DNA of 64,000 bases from Paracoccus sp. (in: a-proteobacteria) (GTDB lineage Bacteria; Pseudomonadota; Alphaproteobacteria; Rhodobacterales; Rhodobacteraceae): NCBI RefSeq assembly GCF_030538695.1, contig NZ_JAUNTN010000018.1, forward strand, positions 1 to 64,000. The letters are read 5' to 3'. Each line of letters opens with the position of its first letter. Position 1 is the stretch's first letter. The position numbers and the translations under genes were made by a program. The notes beneath the pieces are model-generated. The model ran no database searches. It was given only the letters and a program-made list of their open reading frames with translations, and was not told the DNA's origin. Positions 8,084 through 16,760 of this stretch are shown here, one piece after another.

Positions 8084-9936
8084 TGAACATTCATTCCCCG
8101 CACGTTGCCCTACGCGCCGCGCTCTATCTGCGCGTCTCGACCGCCCGGCAGGCCGAGCATGACGTGTCGATCCCCGACCAGAAGCGGCAGGGCGAAGCCT
8201 ATTGCGAGTCTCGCGGCTATCAGCTTGTGGAAACCTTCGTCGAGCCGGGTGCATCGGCGACCAACGACCGCCGCCCCGAGTTCCAGCGCATGATCGAAGC
8301 CGGCACGTCGAAGCCACCAGCGTTCGACGTGGTGGTGGTGCATAGCTTCTCGCGGTTCTTCCGCGACGAATTTGAAATGGAATACTACTACCGGAAGCTG
8401 GCGAAGAACGGCGTCAAACTCGTATCCATGACGCAGGAACTTGGTGACGATCCGATTCACCAGATGATGCGGCGGATCATGTCGCTGTTCGACGAATACC
8501 AGTCGAAGGAGAACGCCAAGCACGTCCTGCGCGCCTTGAAGGAGAACGCGCGGCAAGGCTTCTGGAATGGCTCGCTGCCGCCCATCGGCTACCGCGTCGT
8601 CGATGCCGAGCAGCGTGGCACGAAGATGAAGAAGAAGCTGGAAATCGACCCGCTGCACGCCGACACCGTGCGCCTGATCTTCCGCCTTGCATCGGAAGGC
8701 GATGGCACGTCCGGCCCCATGGGCGTCAAGAACATCGTCAGCTACCTCAACAGGAACCGCATGTTCACTCGCAGCGGCGGGCGTTGGGGCATCGGCCAGC
8801 TTCACCGCGTCCTGACCCGTCGCACCTATATCGGCGAACATCGGTTCAATCGCCGGTCCAAGAAAGGCGAGGTGAAGCCCGAGGAAGAAGTCGTCACCGT
8901 CGCGGTGCCGCCGCTGATCGACCTTGAGATATTCGAGGCGGTGCAGAAGCGTTTGCAGGTCAACAATCCGAAGGTGACGCCGCCGCGCGTCGTCAGCGGC
9001 CCGAACCTGCTCACGGGCATTTGCTATTGCGGCAATTGCGGCGGGGCCATGACGCTGCGCACCGGCAAGAACGGCCGCTACCGTTATTATGCCTGTTCGA
9101 TCCGGGCGCGGCAGGGCGAAACCGGCTGCAAGGGCCGCGCGATCCCTATGGACAAGCTGGACCGCATCGTGGTCAGCCATATCGAGGAAAGGCTGCTGGA
9201 CCCCGAGCGGATCGAAGACGTGCTTGCCTCGCTGCTGGATCGCCGGCAGGAGAGCGTCGAGCGGCGCGGCCAGCACATCGCCGAATTGAACCAGCGCGCG
9301 GCCGAAGCCGACATGCGGCTAAAGCGGCTCTATGACGCCATCGAGGGCGGTTCACTCGACCCGGCCGAATCCGCCCTCGGCGAACGCATCGCCGGCCTTA
9401 CGGCGATACGGGATCAGGCGCGGGCCGACGCCGTAAGGACCGAAGCCATGTTGAAAAGCTCTGCCCATAAGGGCCTCACGGGGGCGGCCGTGCGGGAACT
9501 GGCGAGCGAGGCGCGCACCGGGCTTCGGCTCGAAAAGGGCGGTTATCGGCGGGATCACGTCCGAGCTTTCGCGCAGCATGTCGAGGTCGCGGACGATGCG
9601 ATCTACATCAACGGCAACAAAAACACGCTGTTGAGGGCGCTGGTCGCCGCTAAGGGAGGGAAATCGGCGGGAATCGGCGTTCCCGGTTTTATACCAAGGT
9701 GGCGGAGTGGAAGGGATTCGAACCCTCGAGACGGTTTCCCGCCTGCACCCTTAGCAGGGGTGTGCCTTCGACCACTCGGCCACCACTCCGCCGACGCGTT
9801 TAGCGAGGCGGGCGGGCGGAGGCAAGGCGGTGGGTCAAGATTTTGTCAAAAAACTTGGCCGGGCTGGTACCTGTTACGCGCGGCGGATCAGGCGTCGGAC
9901 GACAATTGCGACAGCCAGTTATCACCCTCGGCATAG
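8083..9936 (+). CDS. Large serine recombinase (element integrase), C-terminus reads through tRNA-Ser
   Basis: This 617-residue site-specific recombinase has a resolvase catalytic domain at about residues 10-150, with the nucleophile Ser19 in LYLRVSTARQ. A recombinase domain follows (about 170-290), then a zinc ribbon (CYCGNCGG and YYACS), and a coiled coil. ATG 8083 was chosen because it overlaps the preceding TGA and has AGGAGG six bases upstream; a GTG at 8080 is possible. Conserved sequence ends near position 9690 (GIGVPGFIP). The remaining residues (RWRSGRDSNPR and on) are the antisense reading of tRNA-Ser and flanking chromosome, so the protein's tail depends on where the element sits. 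Confidence 0.85.
   Translation: MNIHSPHVALRAALYLRVSTARQAEHDVSIPDQKRQGEAYCESRGYQLVETFVEPGASATNDRRPEFQRMIEAGTSKPPAFDVVVVHSFSRFFRDEFEMEYYYRKLAKNGVKLVSMTQELGDDPIHQMMRRIMSLFDEYQSKENAKHVLRALKENARQGFWNGSLPPIGYRVVDAEQRGTKMKKKLEIDPLHADTVRLIFRLASEGDGTSGPMGVKNIVSYLNRNRMFTRSGGRWGIGQLHRVLTRRTYIGEHRFNRRSKKGEVKPEEEVVTVAVPPLIDLEIFEAVQKRLQVNNPKVTPPRVVSGPNLLTGICYCGNCGGAMTLRTGKNGRYRYYACSIRARQGETGCKGRAIPMDKLDRIVVSHIEERLLDPERIEDVLASLLDRRQESVERRGQHIAELNQRAAEADMRLKRLYDAIEGGSLDPAESALGERIAGLTAIRDQARADAVRTEAMLKSSAHKGLTGAAVRELASEARTGLRLEKGGYRRDHVRAFAQHVEVADDAIYINGNKNTLLRALVAAKGGKSAGIGVPGFIPRWRSGRDSNPRDGFPPAPLAGVCLRPLGHHSADAFSEAGGRRQGGGSRFCQKTWPGWYLLRAADQASDDNCDSQLSPSA
9700..9789 (-). tRNA. tRNA-Ser(GCT)
   Basis: Read on the minus strand, a 7-bp acceptor stem GGAGTGG pairs with CCACTCC, followed by discriminator G and an encoded CCA. 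The D-arm begins GCCGAGTGG, the anticodon stem CACCC/GGGTG encloses the loop CTGCTAA (anticodon GCT), a long class II variable arm follows, and the T-loop is TTCGAAT. It lies at the inner boundary of the conjugative element, and its 3' end faces the recombinase gene, so it is the likely attachment site. Confidence 0.95.
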
Positions 9937-10697
9937 CCATAGGCCACCAGCAGGTCGCCGTGATCGCGGGCGATGGCTTCGGCAACGGAGCGCGGCAAAA
10001 GCTGCCATTTCCGGGTTCCATCCGACCGGATATGCGCGGTTCCGCCCGGTGTAATGGCGGCACGGGCGCGCGCACCCGACAGGCCGCCGAACAGGCTGTT
10101 GTTATGAAGCGCAGCCAGACCGATGGCGAAATCTGCACCGGAAAAGCCCATATGGCGCAGCGCCAGCGCGAAAACCGTCATCTGGCGATCATGGATGGCG
10201 TCCTCGTAGCGCAGGGTAAAGACGTTCTGCCCGGCCCCGATCCAGTTGCGCATCTCGTCAAACGTGCGAGCGGTAAATGCCTCCAGCTCGAACCCCAGCC
10301 GCGCCTCGAAATCCGGCAGCCCGCGTAAATGCTGCTGATAGGTCACACCCTTTGGCAGACCCGGCCAAGTCCGGCGCAGGAACCCCTCGGTCGCCTCAAG
10401 GTGGTAATCCATCGCCGAAATCAGCATCTCGCGCGGGTCGCGCACGATATGAAGCGCCGGACCGATGGCCAGATCCTCGGGCGTCTGCGCGCCGGTCTGG
10501 CTGAACAGAATCAGGACCCCACGACCGTTGCGCGCAATATTCAGGTGGTGTTCAGGATTGTTGCGAAACATCCACAACGGCACCATATGCAACCCCGCAC
10601 GACGCGCAAAATCGCGGAACACGGCCATGAACCAGACCGAGCCGGTCTTGTGGTGCGTGGCCACATGGATCACCCGTAACCCGTCATAATGATACAT
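9888..10697 (-). CDS. Sulfotransferase-family protein
   Basis: This 269-residue cytosolic protein shows the two PAPS-binding signatures: a 5'-phosphosulfate loop at residues 17-22 (KTGSVW after HVATHH) and a 3'-phosphate segment at about 84-94 (IVRDPREMLIS). The acceptor cannot be deduced; polysaccharide or lipid sulfation is usual for bacterial members. The ATG at 10697 was chosen because homology starts there (MYHYDGLRVIHVATHHK). The upstream in-frame extension is rich in unlikely residues. It is the first chromosomal gene beyond the tRNA-Ser junction and has no evident operon partner. Confidence 0.75.
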   Translation of the reverse strand: MYHYDGLRVIHVATHHKTGSVWFMAVFRDFARRAGLHMVPLWMFRNNPEHHLNIARNGRGVLILFSQTGAQTPEDLAIGPALHIVRDPREMLISAMDYHLEATEGFLRRTWPGLPKGVTYQQHLRGLPDFEARLGFELEAFTARTFDEMRNWIGAGQNVFTLRYEDAIHDRQMTVFALALRHMGFSGADFAIGLAALHNNSLFGGLSGARARAAITPGGTAHIRSDGTRKWQLLPRSVAEAIARDHGDLLVAYGYAEGDNWLSQLSSDA

Positions 10698-10894
10698 GAT
10701 TGTGCCGCCTTTTGCCGCATTTCCATCGAGTCCCGGCTCATAGCACAAGAACGGCGGCAAGGTGCAAGCCCCGCAGCCCCTCACGGGCGGATCGCGGCCA
10801 TTCACATTTCCTTGCCCGGGCTGTTCAGATGCAACCATAAGGTTTAGGTCAGCGTTCGTTGAGTGACTGAAGATCAATAACGAGGAACAGTCTT

Positions 10895-11515
10895 ATGAAA
10901 CTTCGTCTTATCTCTGCTGCGGCCCTTCTGGCCTCGGGTTCGGCTGCCATGGCTGGCGGCTTTGTCGCCCCGGCCCCGGTTGATCCCGTGGTTGTGGCCC
11001 CGGTCGTCGCGGCCCCGGCCTTTGACTGGACCGGCCCCTATGCCGGTATTCAGGCTGGCAAGCTGGTCAGCGGCTCGCTGAGCTTCCCCGGCGCGGCCGA
11101 TCAGGATGTTGACGGCACCGCTTACGGTCTGCATGGCGGCTATATGCATGACTTTGGCCAATTCGTTCTTGGCGGTGAGCTTGCCTATAACAAGCTGAAC
11201 TCGGTCAAGATCGACAATGGCAATGGTCACAGCGGCCATGAAGTCATGGGTAAAGTGCTGGCCGGTTACGACGCGGGCCGCTGGATGCCCTATGCCACCA
11301 TCGGCTATGGCGAAGCCAAGCTGAAGGACTTTAACGGCACCGGCACCGATGTCAGTGGCAGCGGTCTGCTGTATGGTGCGGGCGTCAAGTTCAAGGCGAC
11401 CGAGAACATTCTGGTCGGTGCCGAAGTGCTGAAGCGCGACTATAAGGACTTTGGTGCGGATGACGTCGATCTGGACGCAACCACCGTTGGCCTGAACGTG
11501 TCCTATCAGTTCTGA
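10895..11515 (+). CDS. Outer-membrane beta-barrel protein (Omp25/OpcA-like)
   Basis: This 206-residue protein has a cleavable signal peptide (residues 1-20, ending AAMA) and a Pro/Val-rich linker. An eight-stranded barrel follows (DWTGPYAGIQAG, YGLHGGYMHDFGQFVLGGEL) and ends with a C-terminal aromatic (SYQF), the signature recognised by the BAM complex. It is probably a surface porin-like protein. It is monocistronic: about 200 bases of upstream spacer and a strong terminator at 11535-11562 bracket it. Confidence 0.88.
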   Translation: MKLRLISAAALLASGSAAMAGGFVAPAPVDPVVVAPVVAAPAFDWTGPYAGIQAGKLVSGSLSFPGAADQDVDGTAYGLHGGYMHDFGQFVLGGELAYNKLNSVKIDNGNGHSGHEVMGKVLAGYDAGRWMPYATIGYGEAKLKDFNGTGTDVSGSGLLYGAGVKFKATENILVGAEVLKRDYKDFGADDVDLDATTVGLNVSYQF

Positions 11516-11534
11516 TTGGAACCGATCAAAACGG

Positions 11535-11562
11535 AAAAGGGGCGCTTGATGCGCCCCTTTTT
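11535..11562 (+). terminator. Rho-independent terminator after the outer-membrane protein gene
   Basis: A perfect 11-bp stem AAAAGGGGCGC / GCGCCCCTTTT with loop TTGAT is followed by T residues. The A/T tails on both sides allow it to work in both directions. The convergent ychF gene ends at 11605, so it may serve that transcript too. Confidence 0.9.
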
Positions 11563-11604
11563 CATGTCTTATGGCTGCTGTTCAGGCCCCGTTCAGGCCC
11601 CTGT

Positions 11605-12702
11605 TCAAGCGTTGAACAGGAAATGCAGAACGTCGCCATCCTTGACCTCATAGGTCTTGCCCTCAACCCGCAGCTTGCCCGCCTCACGCGCGCCAGCCTC
11701 GCCCTTGCCAGCGATATAGTCATCATAGGCGATCGTTTCGGCCCGGATAAAACCGCGTTCGAAATCACCATGAATGACGCCTGCCGCCTGCGGGGCCAGC
11801 GTGCCTTTGCGGATGGTCCAGGCGCGGGCCTCTTTCGGGCCGATGGTGAAATAGGTCTGCAACCCCAGCAGATCGTAACCCGCGCGGATCAGCCGGTCCA
11901 GGCCGGCCTCCTCCAGCCCCATTTCGCCCAGGAACATCTCGGCCTCATCCTCGGGCAACTGGCTGATTTCTTCTTCGATCTTGGCAGAGATCACCACATG
12001 ACCTGCGCCCTGCGCCGCCGCCATCTCGGCCACTTTAGCCGACAGCGCATTGCCCTGCCCGGCCTCATCCTCGGGGACGTTGCAGACGTAAAGCACCGGC
12101 TTAGCCGTCAGCAGTTGCAGCATATTCCACGCCTTGCGGTCATCATCCGAAACCGCGACCGTGCGGGCGGGGCGGCCCGCCTCCAGCGCCTCTTTCGCCA
12201 GCCCCATCAGCCGCGCATCCTCTTTGGCCTGCTTGTCGCCCGCATTGATCTTGCGGGTCAGGTTCGACAGCCGCTTTTCCAGACTTTCCAGATCCGCGAT
12301 CATCAGCTCGGTTTCGATGGTTTCGGCATCGGCAATCGGATCGACGCGGCCCTCGACATGGGTCACATCCCCATCCTCGAAACAGCGCAGCACATGGGCG
12401 ATAGCATCCACCTCGCGGATATTGGCAAGGAACTGGTTGCCCAGACCCTCGCCCTTGCTGGCGCCTTTGACCAGCCCGGCAATATCAACAAAGGTCATCC
12501 GCGCCGGGATAATCTGCTTGCTGCCCGCGATTTCGGCCAAGGCCGACAGGCGACGATCCGGCACCGCAACCTCGCCCACGTTCGGTTCGATGGTGCAGAA
12601 CGGAAAATTGGCGGCCTGCGCGGCGGCCGTTTTCGTCAGCGCGTTGAACAGCGTCGATTTGCCCACATTCGGCAGTCCGACGATCCCCATGCGAAAGCCC
12701 AT
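11605..12702 (-). CDS. ychF: YchF (OLA1-like) ribosome-associated ATPase
   Basis: This 365-residue P-loop protein has G1 GLPNVGKS near the N-terminus. The nucleotide-specificity motif is changed from NKxD to NxxE (CNVPEDEA), the hallmark of YchF proteins that bind ATP. A coiled coil follows, and a C-terminal TGS-type domain ends the protein (TFFTIG-like [14 protein letters not shown] to [13 protein letters not shown]). ATG 12702 was chosen because the family begins [14 protein letters not shown] and AGGAAAGGG lies upstream. The frame remains open much further upstream only by chance. It is linked to translation and stress control. Confidence 0.95.
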   Translation of the reverse strand: MGFRMGIVGLPNVGKSTLFNALTKTAAAQAANFPFCTIEPNVGEVAVPDRRLSALAEIAGSKQIIPARMTFVDIAGLVKGASKGEGLGNQFLANIREVDAIAHVLRCFEDGDVTHVEGRVDPIADAETIETELMIADLESLEKRLSNLTRKINAGDKQAKEDARLMGLAKEALEAGRPARTVAVSDDDRKAWNMLQLLTAKPVLYVCNVPEDEAGQGNALSAKVAEMAAAQGAGHVVISAKIEEEISQLPEDEAEMFLGEMGLEEAGLDRLIRAGYDLLGLQTYFTIGPKEARAWTIRKGTLAPQAAGVIHGDFERGFIRAETIAYDDYIAGKGEAGAREAGKLRVEGKTYEVKDGDVLHFLFNA

Positions 12703-12819
12703 GATGCACCCTTTCCTTTGCGTCTGGCGGCTATCTAGGGGCGCAGACGGGCCAAGTCCACATTGATATTGTCCGGCCCTTGCGGTTAAGCCTTGGCGCA
12801 AGACGCAAAGGATGGCCCC

Positions 12820-13617
12820 ATGACCCGAATCGAGCAACGCTTCACCCAACTGCAAGAACAGGGGAAAAAGGCTTTCGTCGCCTATATCATGGCCGACGAT
12901 CCCGATGCGGAAACCGCGCTGACGGTGATGCGCGGCCTGCCCGCTGCGGGGGTGGACATCATCGAGCTGGGGATGCCTTTTACCGACCCGATGGCGGACG
13001 GGCCGACGATTCAGGCTGCGGGCCAGCGGGCGCTGGCGGCGGGCGGTTCTGTCGCGCGCACGCTGGACATGGTGCGTGCCTTTCGCCAGCAGGATCAGGA
13101 CACCCCCATCGTGCTGATGGGCTATTACAACCCGATTTACGCAGGCCACGGCGGGGTGCCGGGCTTTCTGGCCGCTGCGGTCGAGGCGGGCGTGGACGGG
13201 CTGATCGTCGTTGACCTGCCGCCCGAGGAAGACGCCGAACTGTGCATCCCCGCGCGGGACGCCGGGCTGAACTTCATCCGTCTGGCCACGCCGACGACCG
13301 ATGACGCACGCCTGCCTGCGGTGGTCAAAAACACCAGCGGCTTCGTCTATTACGTCAGCGTCAACGGCATCACCGGCGGCGCGGCGGCGCAGGCGGGTGA
13401 TGTCGCCCCCGAGGTCGCCCGCATCCGTAAGGCGGCCGGCCTGCCGGTCGTGGTGGGCTTTGGCATCTCGACCCCGGACGCGGCACGCGACATCGCTGGC
13501 GTGGCCGATGGTTGTGTGGTCGGCAGTGCCATCGTCAAGCTGATCGGCGAAGGCCGCCCCGCCGGCGAAGTGCTGGATTTCGTCCGCGCACTGGCAGCGG
13601 GCGCCCATTCCGCCTGA
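12820..13617 (+). CDS. trpA: Tryptophan synthase alpha chain
   Basis: This 265-residue TIM-barrel enzyme cleaves indole-3-glycerol phosphate to indole and glyceraldehyde 3-phosphate as part of the TrpAB complex. Landmarks include the catalytic Glu in [17 protein letters not shown], Asp in the IVVDLPPEE segment, and the phosphate-binding VVGFGIS and VVGSAIV loops. ATG 12820 is preceded by AAAGGA; a TTG 27 bases earlier is less likely. trpB is not adjacent, as is common in Rhodobacterales. It is divergent from ychF. Confidence 0.95.
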   Translation: MTRIEQRFTQLQEQGKKAFVAYIMADDPDAETALTVMRGLPAAGVDIIELGMPFTDPMADGPTIQAAGQRALAAGGSVARTLDMVRAFRQQDQDTPIVLMGYYNPIYAGHGGVPGFLAAAVEAGVDGLIVVDLPPEEDAELCIPARDAGLNFIRLATPTTDDARLPAVVKNTSGFVYYVSVNGITGGAAAQAGDVAPEVARIRKAAGLPVVVGFGISTPDAARDIAGVADGCVVGSAIVKLIGEGRPAGEVLDFVRALAAGAHSA

Positions 13618-13676
13618 CAGCTGCCCTGACGCGGAATTGTGTCGCGGGGCGGCGTTGTTTGCGCTAATATGTCCCT

Positions 13677-14405
13677 ATGCTCGACACACCCGCCCCCTCT
13701 CGCGCCGCAGTTGCGCCCGAACTTCCGCGCCCGCGCAGCTTTTGGCAGCGAATCGCGGACCGTTTTGCGGCGCTGATCGGCACCGTCAGGGCGGCCACAC
13801 CGCCGGAACGCTCGGTCGCCTTTACCATCGCGGTGATCGCATTGGGCGCAAAACTCGCCAAGGCCGATGGCACCGTCGCCCGCTCCGAGGTCGCCGCCTT
13901 CCGCCGCGTTTTCATCATCCCCCGCGCCGAGGAAAAGAACGCCGCCCGCGTCTTTGACCTCGCCCGTCAGGACGTGGCCGGGTTCGAGCTTTGGGCCGAC
14001 CGCATCGCCCGCATGTTCCCGCAGGGCGACCCGGTTCTGGTCGATGTCATCGAAGGGCTGTTCATCATCGCCGCTGCCGATGGCGAGATGAACGAACCTG
14101 AGCTGATCTTCATTGCCGAGGTCGCAGACCGTTTTGGTATCGCGCCCGAAACCACCGCAGCGATCCGCCGTCGCCACGATCCGATCCGGCGCTGCGCAAG
14201 CTGCGAAGTCCTTGGCCTTGCCCCCGACACCCCCGTTGACATCGCCCGCAAACGCTGGCGCGAGCTGGTGCGCGAGAACCACCCCGACCGCGCCATCGCC
14301 CGCGGCCTGCCGCCTGAAGCCGTCCGTCTGGCCGAGGCCCGCACCCGCCAGATCAACACCGCCTGGCAAGAGTTCCAGTCTCAGGCCGCTTTGCACACGG
14401 CCTGA
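13677..14405 (+). CDS. DjlA-like TerB/J-domain co-chaperone
   Basis: In this 242-residue protein residues about 45-160 form a TerB-type helical domain (AKLAKADGTVARSEVAAFRR and AAADGEMNEPELIFIAEVA repeats). Residues about 175-235 form a J domain with the HPD motif intact (ENHPDRA). J domains stimulate Hsp70 ATPase activity. The architecture matches the DjlA-like cytosolic/membrane co-chaperone family of Rhodobacterales, but no clear N-terminal transmembrane helix is present, unlike enteric DjlA. Confidence 0.85.
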   Translation: MLDTPAPSRAAVAPELPRPRSFWQRIADRFAALIGTVRAATPPERSVAFTIAVIALGAKLAKADGTVARSEVAAFRRVFIIPRAEEKNAARVFDLARQDVAGFELWADRIARMFPQGDPVLVDVIEGLFIIAAADGEMNEPELIFIAEVADRFGIAPETTAAIRRRHDPIRRCASCEVLGLAPDTPVDIARKRWRELVRENHPDRAIARGLPPEAVRLAEARTRQINTAWQEFQSQAALHTA

Positions 14406-14496
14406 TTTCTTCTTCAATCAAATAGGCTCCTGCCCGCGCGACTGGTGGAACCGCCGGTCTGCTCGCGGGTTACATTTCGGTTAACAGGAGGTTGCC

Positions 14497-14955
14497 ATGC
14501 ACCCGACCCGTCCGCTGCTTCTGGCTCTGGCCCTTGCACTGGCCAGCCCGGCCATCGCGCAGGATTTCACCATGCCCCGCGCCGACACCCCTGCCCCGCA
14601 GGCCGACAGCGACCCGATTGCTGATCTGATGGGCAATATCTTTCAAAACCTGTTGCAAGAGGCGCTGCCGCATCTGAACAATCTGCAAGCAGACATGGAG
14701 GGCGCGGCCAACGCGCTGCTGCCAACGGTTCAGGATCTTGGCAAGCTGATCGACGATATGGGCAATTACAACCCGCCCGAGCGGCTGGAAAACGGCGACA
14801 TTCTGATCCGCCGCAAGGCCGATGCACCACCGCCCCCGCCGGTCAGCGACCGGCTGATGGAGCTGACCCGCCCCCCTGCTGACAGCGAGCCCTCGCTTCC
14901 CCCCGGTCATCCGCCGCTGGACCCGTCGCCCAAAGCGCCGGAACTCGAACTGTAA
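14497..14955 (+). CDS. Conserved periplasmic protein of unknown function
   Basis: This 152-residue protein has a signal peptide (residues 1-21, ending AIAQ), a central helical region (MGNIFQNLLQEALPHLNNLQ), and a Pro-rich C-terminal tail (ADAPPPPPVSDR, LPPGHPPLDP). Similar proteins occur in related genomes without a known role. AGGAGG lies seven bases before the ATG. A near-CtrA box with one mismatch (TTAC-N7-TTAA at 14470-14484) sits directly upstream, which is weak evidence only. Confidence 0.7.
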   Translation: MHPTRPLLLALALALASPAIAQDFTMPRADTPAPQADSDPIADLMGNIFQNLLQEALPHLNNLQADMEGAANALLPTVQDLGKLIDDMGNYNPPERLENGDILIRRKADAPPPPPVSDRLMELTRPPADSEPSLPPGHPPLDPSPKAPELEL

Positions 14956-14978
14956 TCCGGCTGGCATCCGCCAATGCT

Positions 14979-16250
14979 CTAATCACGGTTGGCATCCGCC
15001 AACAGGCGACGGTGCTTTTTCGCCTCGGCCCGCACCTCATCGAAGCTGCGGATTCCCTTGCCCGCCAAGGCCATCAGCAAGCGCAGCGCCGCCTGCGCGG
15101 TGGCCTCGGCGTCACCCATCGCCGTGTGGCGTTTTTCCGGCGGCAGGTCGATCCCCAGCCGCGCCACCAGCGCATCCAGCGAATGTGGTGCGGCCTGCCC
15201 CCACAGCATCGCAGACAGCAAAATCGTATCCATCACCGGCTGATCGAACCGCTGCCCGGTTTCGGCCTCGGCGGCGTGCAGCAAGCCCATATCAAAGGGG
15301 GCATTATGGGCGATCAACGTCGCCCCCTCACAAAAGTCACGAAAACTGGTCAGCGCGGTTGTCATATCCGGCGCGTCGCGCACCATCTTGTCGCTGATAC
15401 CGTGAATCGTCGTTGCCTTGGGCGGAATCCCCCGGCCCGGATTGACCAGCGTTTCAAAGCGTTCCCCGGTATCACGCCCGCCGCGCAACCGCACACCGGC
15501 GATCTGCACGATCCGGTCGGTTTCCGGGTCCAGTCCGGTGGTTTCGGTATCAAACACCACAAAATGCCCGCCCTGCAAACCGCCAAGCGCCAGCGCCGAA
15601 ATGGCGGATAGCTCGACCTGCAAAAGCGGGTCCGAAGGCGCGGGCGCGGGCAGAATATCCAGATGCCCGATCGACAGCTCACGCCGCCGCGCTGCCGGGC
15701 AGTCCGGACAGTCCTGCCCAATGGCCAGTCCCGGCAAAGCGGCCTCGGCTGCGGCATTGAACAGGATGACATGGCCATGCAGATCAGACAGGATCAGCCC
15801 CGCGCCGGGATCGGCCAGAATCTCTTGCAGCACGGCCCCTTCGGCCAGCGCCGCCTGTGCCGGGCGGCCGCCGATACCGCAGGCGTCGCGTGTTGCCGGG
15901 GCCAGATCGGCGAGATATTTGCCCTCGGCCCCCAAAGGTGCGGCCCCGGCCCGTAAGCCCCCGGCCAAGGTCTCGATCGGGCGGGCGACGTTCTGATCGA
16001 ACAGATACCAGACCCACGTCACCAGACCCAGCCCACCAAGCCCGCCGATCAGCCCGGCCAGCGTCAGGGCCGAGGTCAGCCCCGGCGCACGCTGGCCCAG
16101 AAAGCCAAGGTTCGCCGCCGCCATCTTTTGCGCCGCCGCATAAAGCCCGACCGCAATCAGCGCCAGAATCCCAAGCCCAAGCCCGGCAAAGATCAGAAAC
16201 ACCCGCTGGCGCAGGGACAGTCTTTCATGCAGAGCCTTGCGATCACTCAT
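14979..16250 (-). CDS. Membrane-anchored DnaQ-like 3'-5' exonuclease
   Basis: This 423-residue protein has two N-terminal membrane helices (about residues 18-41 and 58-82). A HAMP/PAS-like linker follows (about 85-215, with GLILSDLHGHVILFNAAAEA). The C-terminal exonuclease domain is of the DEDDh type: D234 and E236 in VVFDTETTGLD, D320 in HNAPFD, H375 and D380 in HTAMGDAEA. All five catalytic residues are present. The membrane and sensor-like parts are unusual for a proofreading subunit and suggest a regulated nuclease. It is the last gene of a three-gene operon with a DUF294/CBS protein. Confidence 0.8.
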   Translation of the reverse strand: MSDRKALHERLSLRQRVFLIFAGLGLGILALIAVGLYAAAQKMAAANLGFLGQRAPGLTSALTLAGLIGGLGGLGLVTWVWYLFDQNVARPIETLAGGLRAGAAPLGAEGKYLADLAPATRDACGIGGRPAQAALAEGAVLQEILADPGAGLILSDLHGHVILFNAAAEAALPGLAIGQDCPDCPAARRRELSIGHLDILPAPAPSDPLLQVELSAISALALGGLQGGHFVVFDTETTGLDPETDRIVQIAGVRLRGGRDTGERFETLVNPGRGIPPKATTIHGISDKMVRDAPDMTTALTSFRDFCEGATLIAHNAPFDMGLLHAAEAETGQRFDQPVMDTILLSAMLWGQAAPHSLDALVARLGIDLPPEKRHTAMGDAEATAQAALRLLMALAGKGIRSFDEVRAEAKKHRRLLADANRD

Positions 16251-16253
16251 CCG

Positions 16254-16760
16254 TCACCCCCCTTTGCACATGGCACGGATCAACGGATCAGCAGGTGCAG
16301 GGTCTGACCAGCCGGTTGGTGTGCCGCTGGCAGCCAGCATCCGCTGCCGCCCCGCTGCGCAATCGACCTGAACCGTCACCTGCCGCGTCGGCTGCCAGCG
16401 TTCGACCAGCAGCACCGGCGCCTGCCGCAGCCCCTCGCTCTGCTGCACCATCGCCGGGTCCAGCGCGGTAAAGCGCGTCACCATCGGCACCAGCCAGGCC
16501 CAGGGCCTCCACGCCTTGCCGCCCTGCCCGACCTCCAGCACCTCTACCCGCGCGGGCAGTTGGTCGCGCACCCGCGGGAACCATGTGTATTCATTCCAGA
16601 CCGTGAACCCCAGCATCGCCAGCCCGATCCCGGCAGGCAGCAGCCAGCGCGGCAAATCGAACCCGGCCTTGCTTGCCGCGTGCAGCGCCGCGTAAAGCGC
16701 CGCCGCCGCGCCGATCCCCACGGCCAGCATCGCCAGAATATCCCACGACATGCCAGCCAT
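16254..16760 (-). CDS. Small membrane protein of unknown function
   Basis: This 168-residue protein has membrane segments at about residues 7-28 and 38-56 (WLLPAGIGLAMLGFTVW), then a soluble domain with two cysteines near the C-terminus (VDCAAGRQR and MCKGG). It lies between the DUF294 protein, whose stop codon shares a base with its start (TGATG), and the membrane-bound exonuclease three bases downstream. It therefore probably belongs to the same membrane-associated module. I do not recognise a domain. Confidence 0.65.
   Translation of the reverse strand: MAGMSWDILAMLAVGIGAAAALYAALHAASKAGFDLPRWLLPAGIGLAMLGFTVWNEYTWFPRVRDQLPARVEVLEVGQGGKAWRPWAWLVPMVTRFTALDPAMVQQSEGLRQAPVLLVERWQPTRQVTVQVDCAAGRQRMLAASGTPTGWSDPAPADPLIRAMCKGG

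Larger units (their letters stand above)
1..9789. mobile_element. Right part of a trb-type integrative conjugative element ending at tRNA-Ser(GCT)
   Basis: The segment carries a contiguous conjugation (mating-pair formation) block in the usual trbE-J-K-L-F-G-I order. Cargo and a large serine recombinase follow, and the recombinase abuts a tRNA-Ser gene. From about 9888 onward the genes are chromosomal housekeeping types. The left part of the element (relaxase, coupling protein, trbB-D, left end) lies outside the window. The right boundary is inferred from the recombinase reading frame entering the tRNA. The exact crossover cannot be placed from one end alone. Confidence 0.8.
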
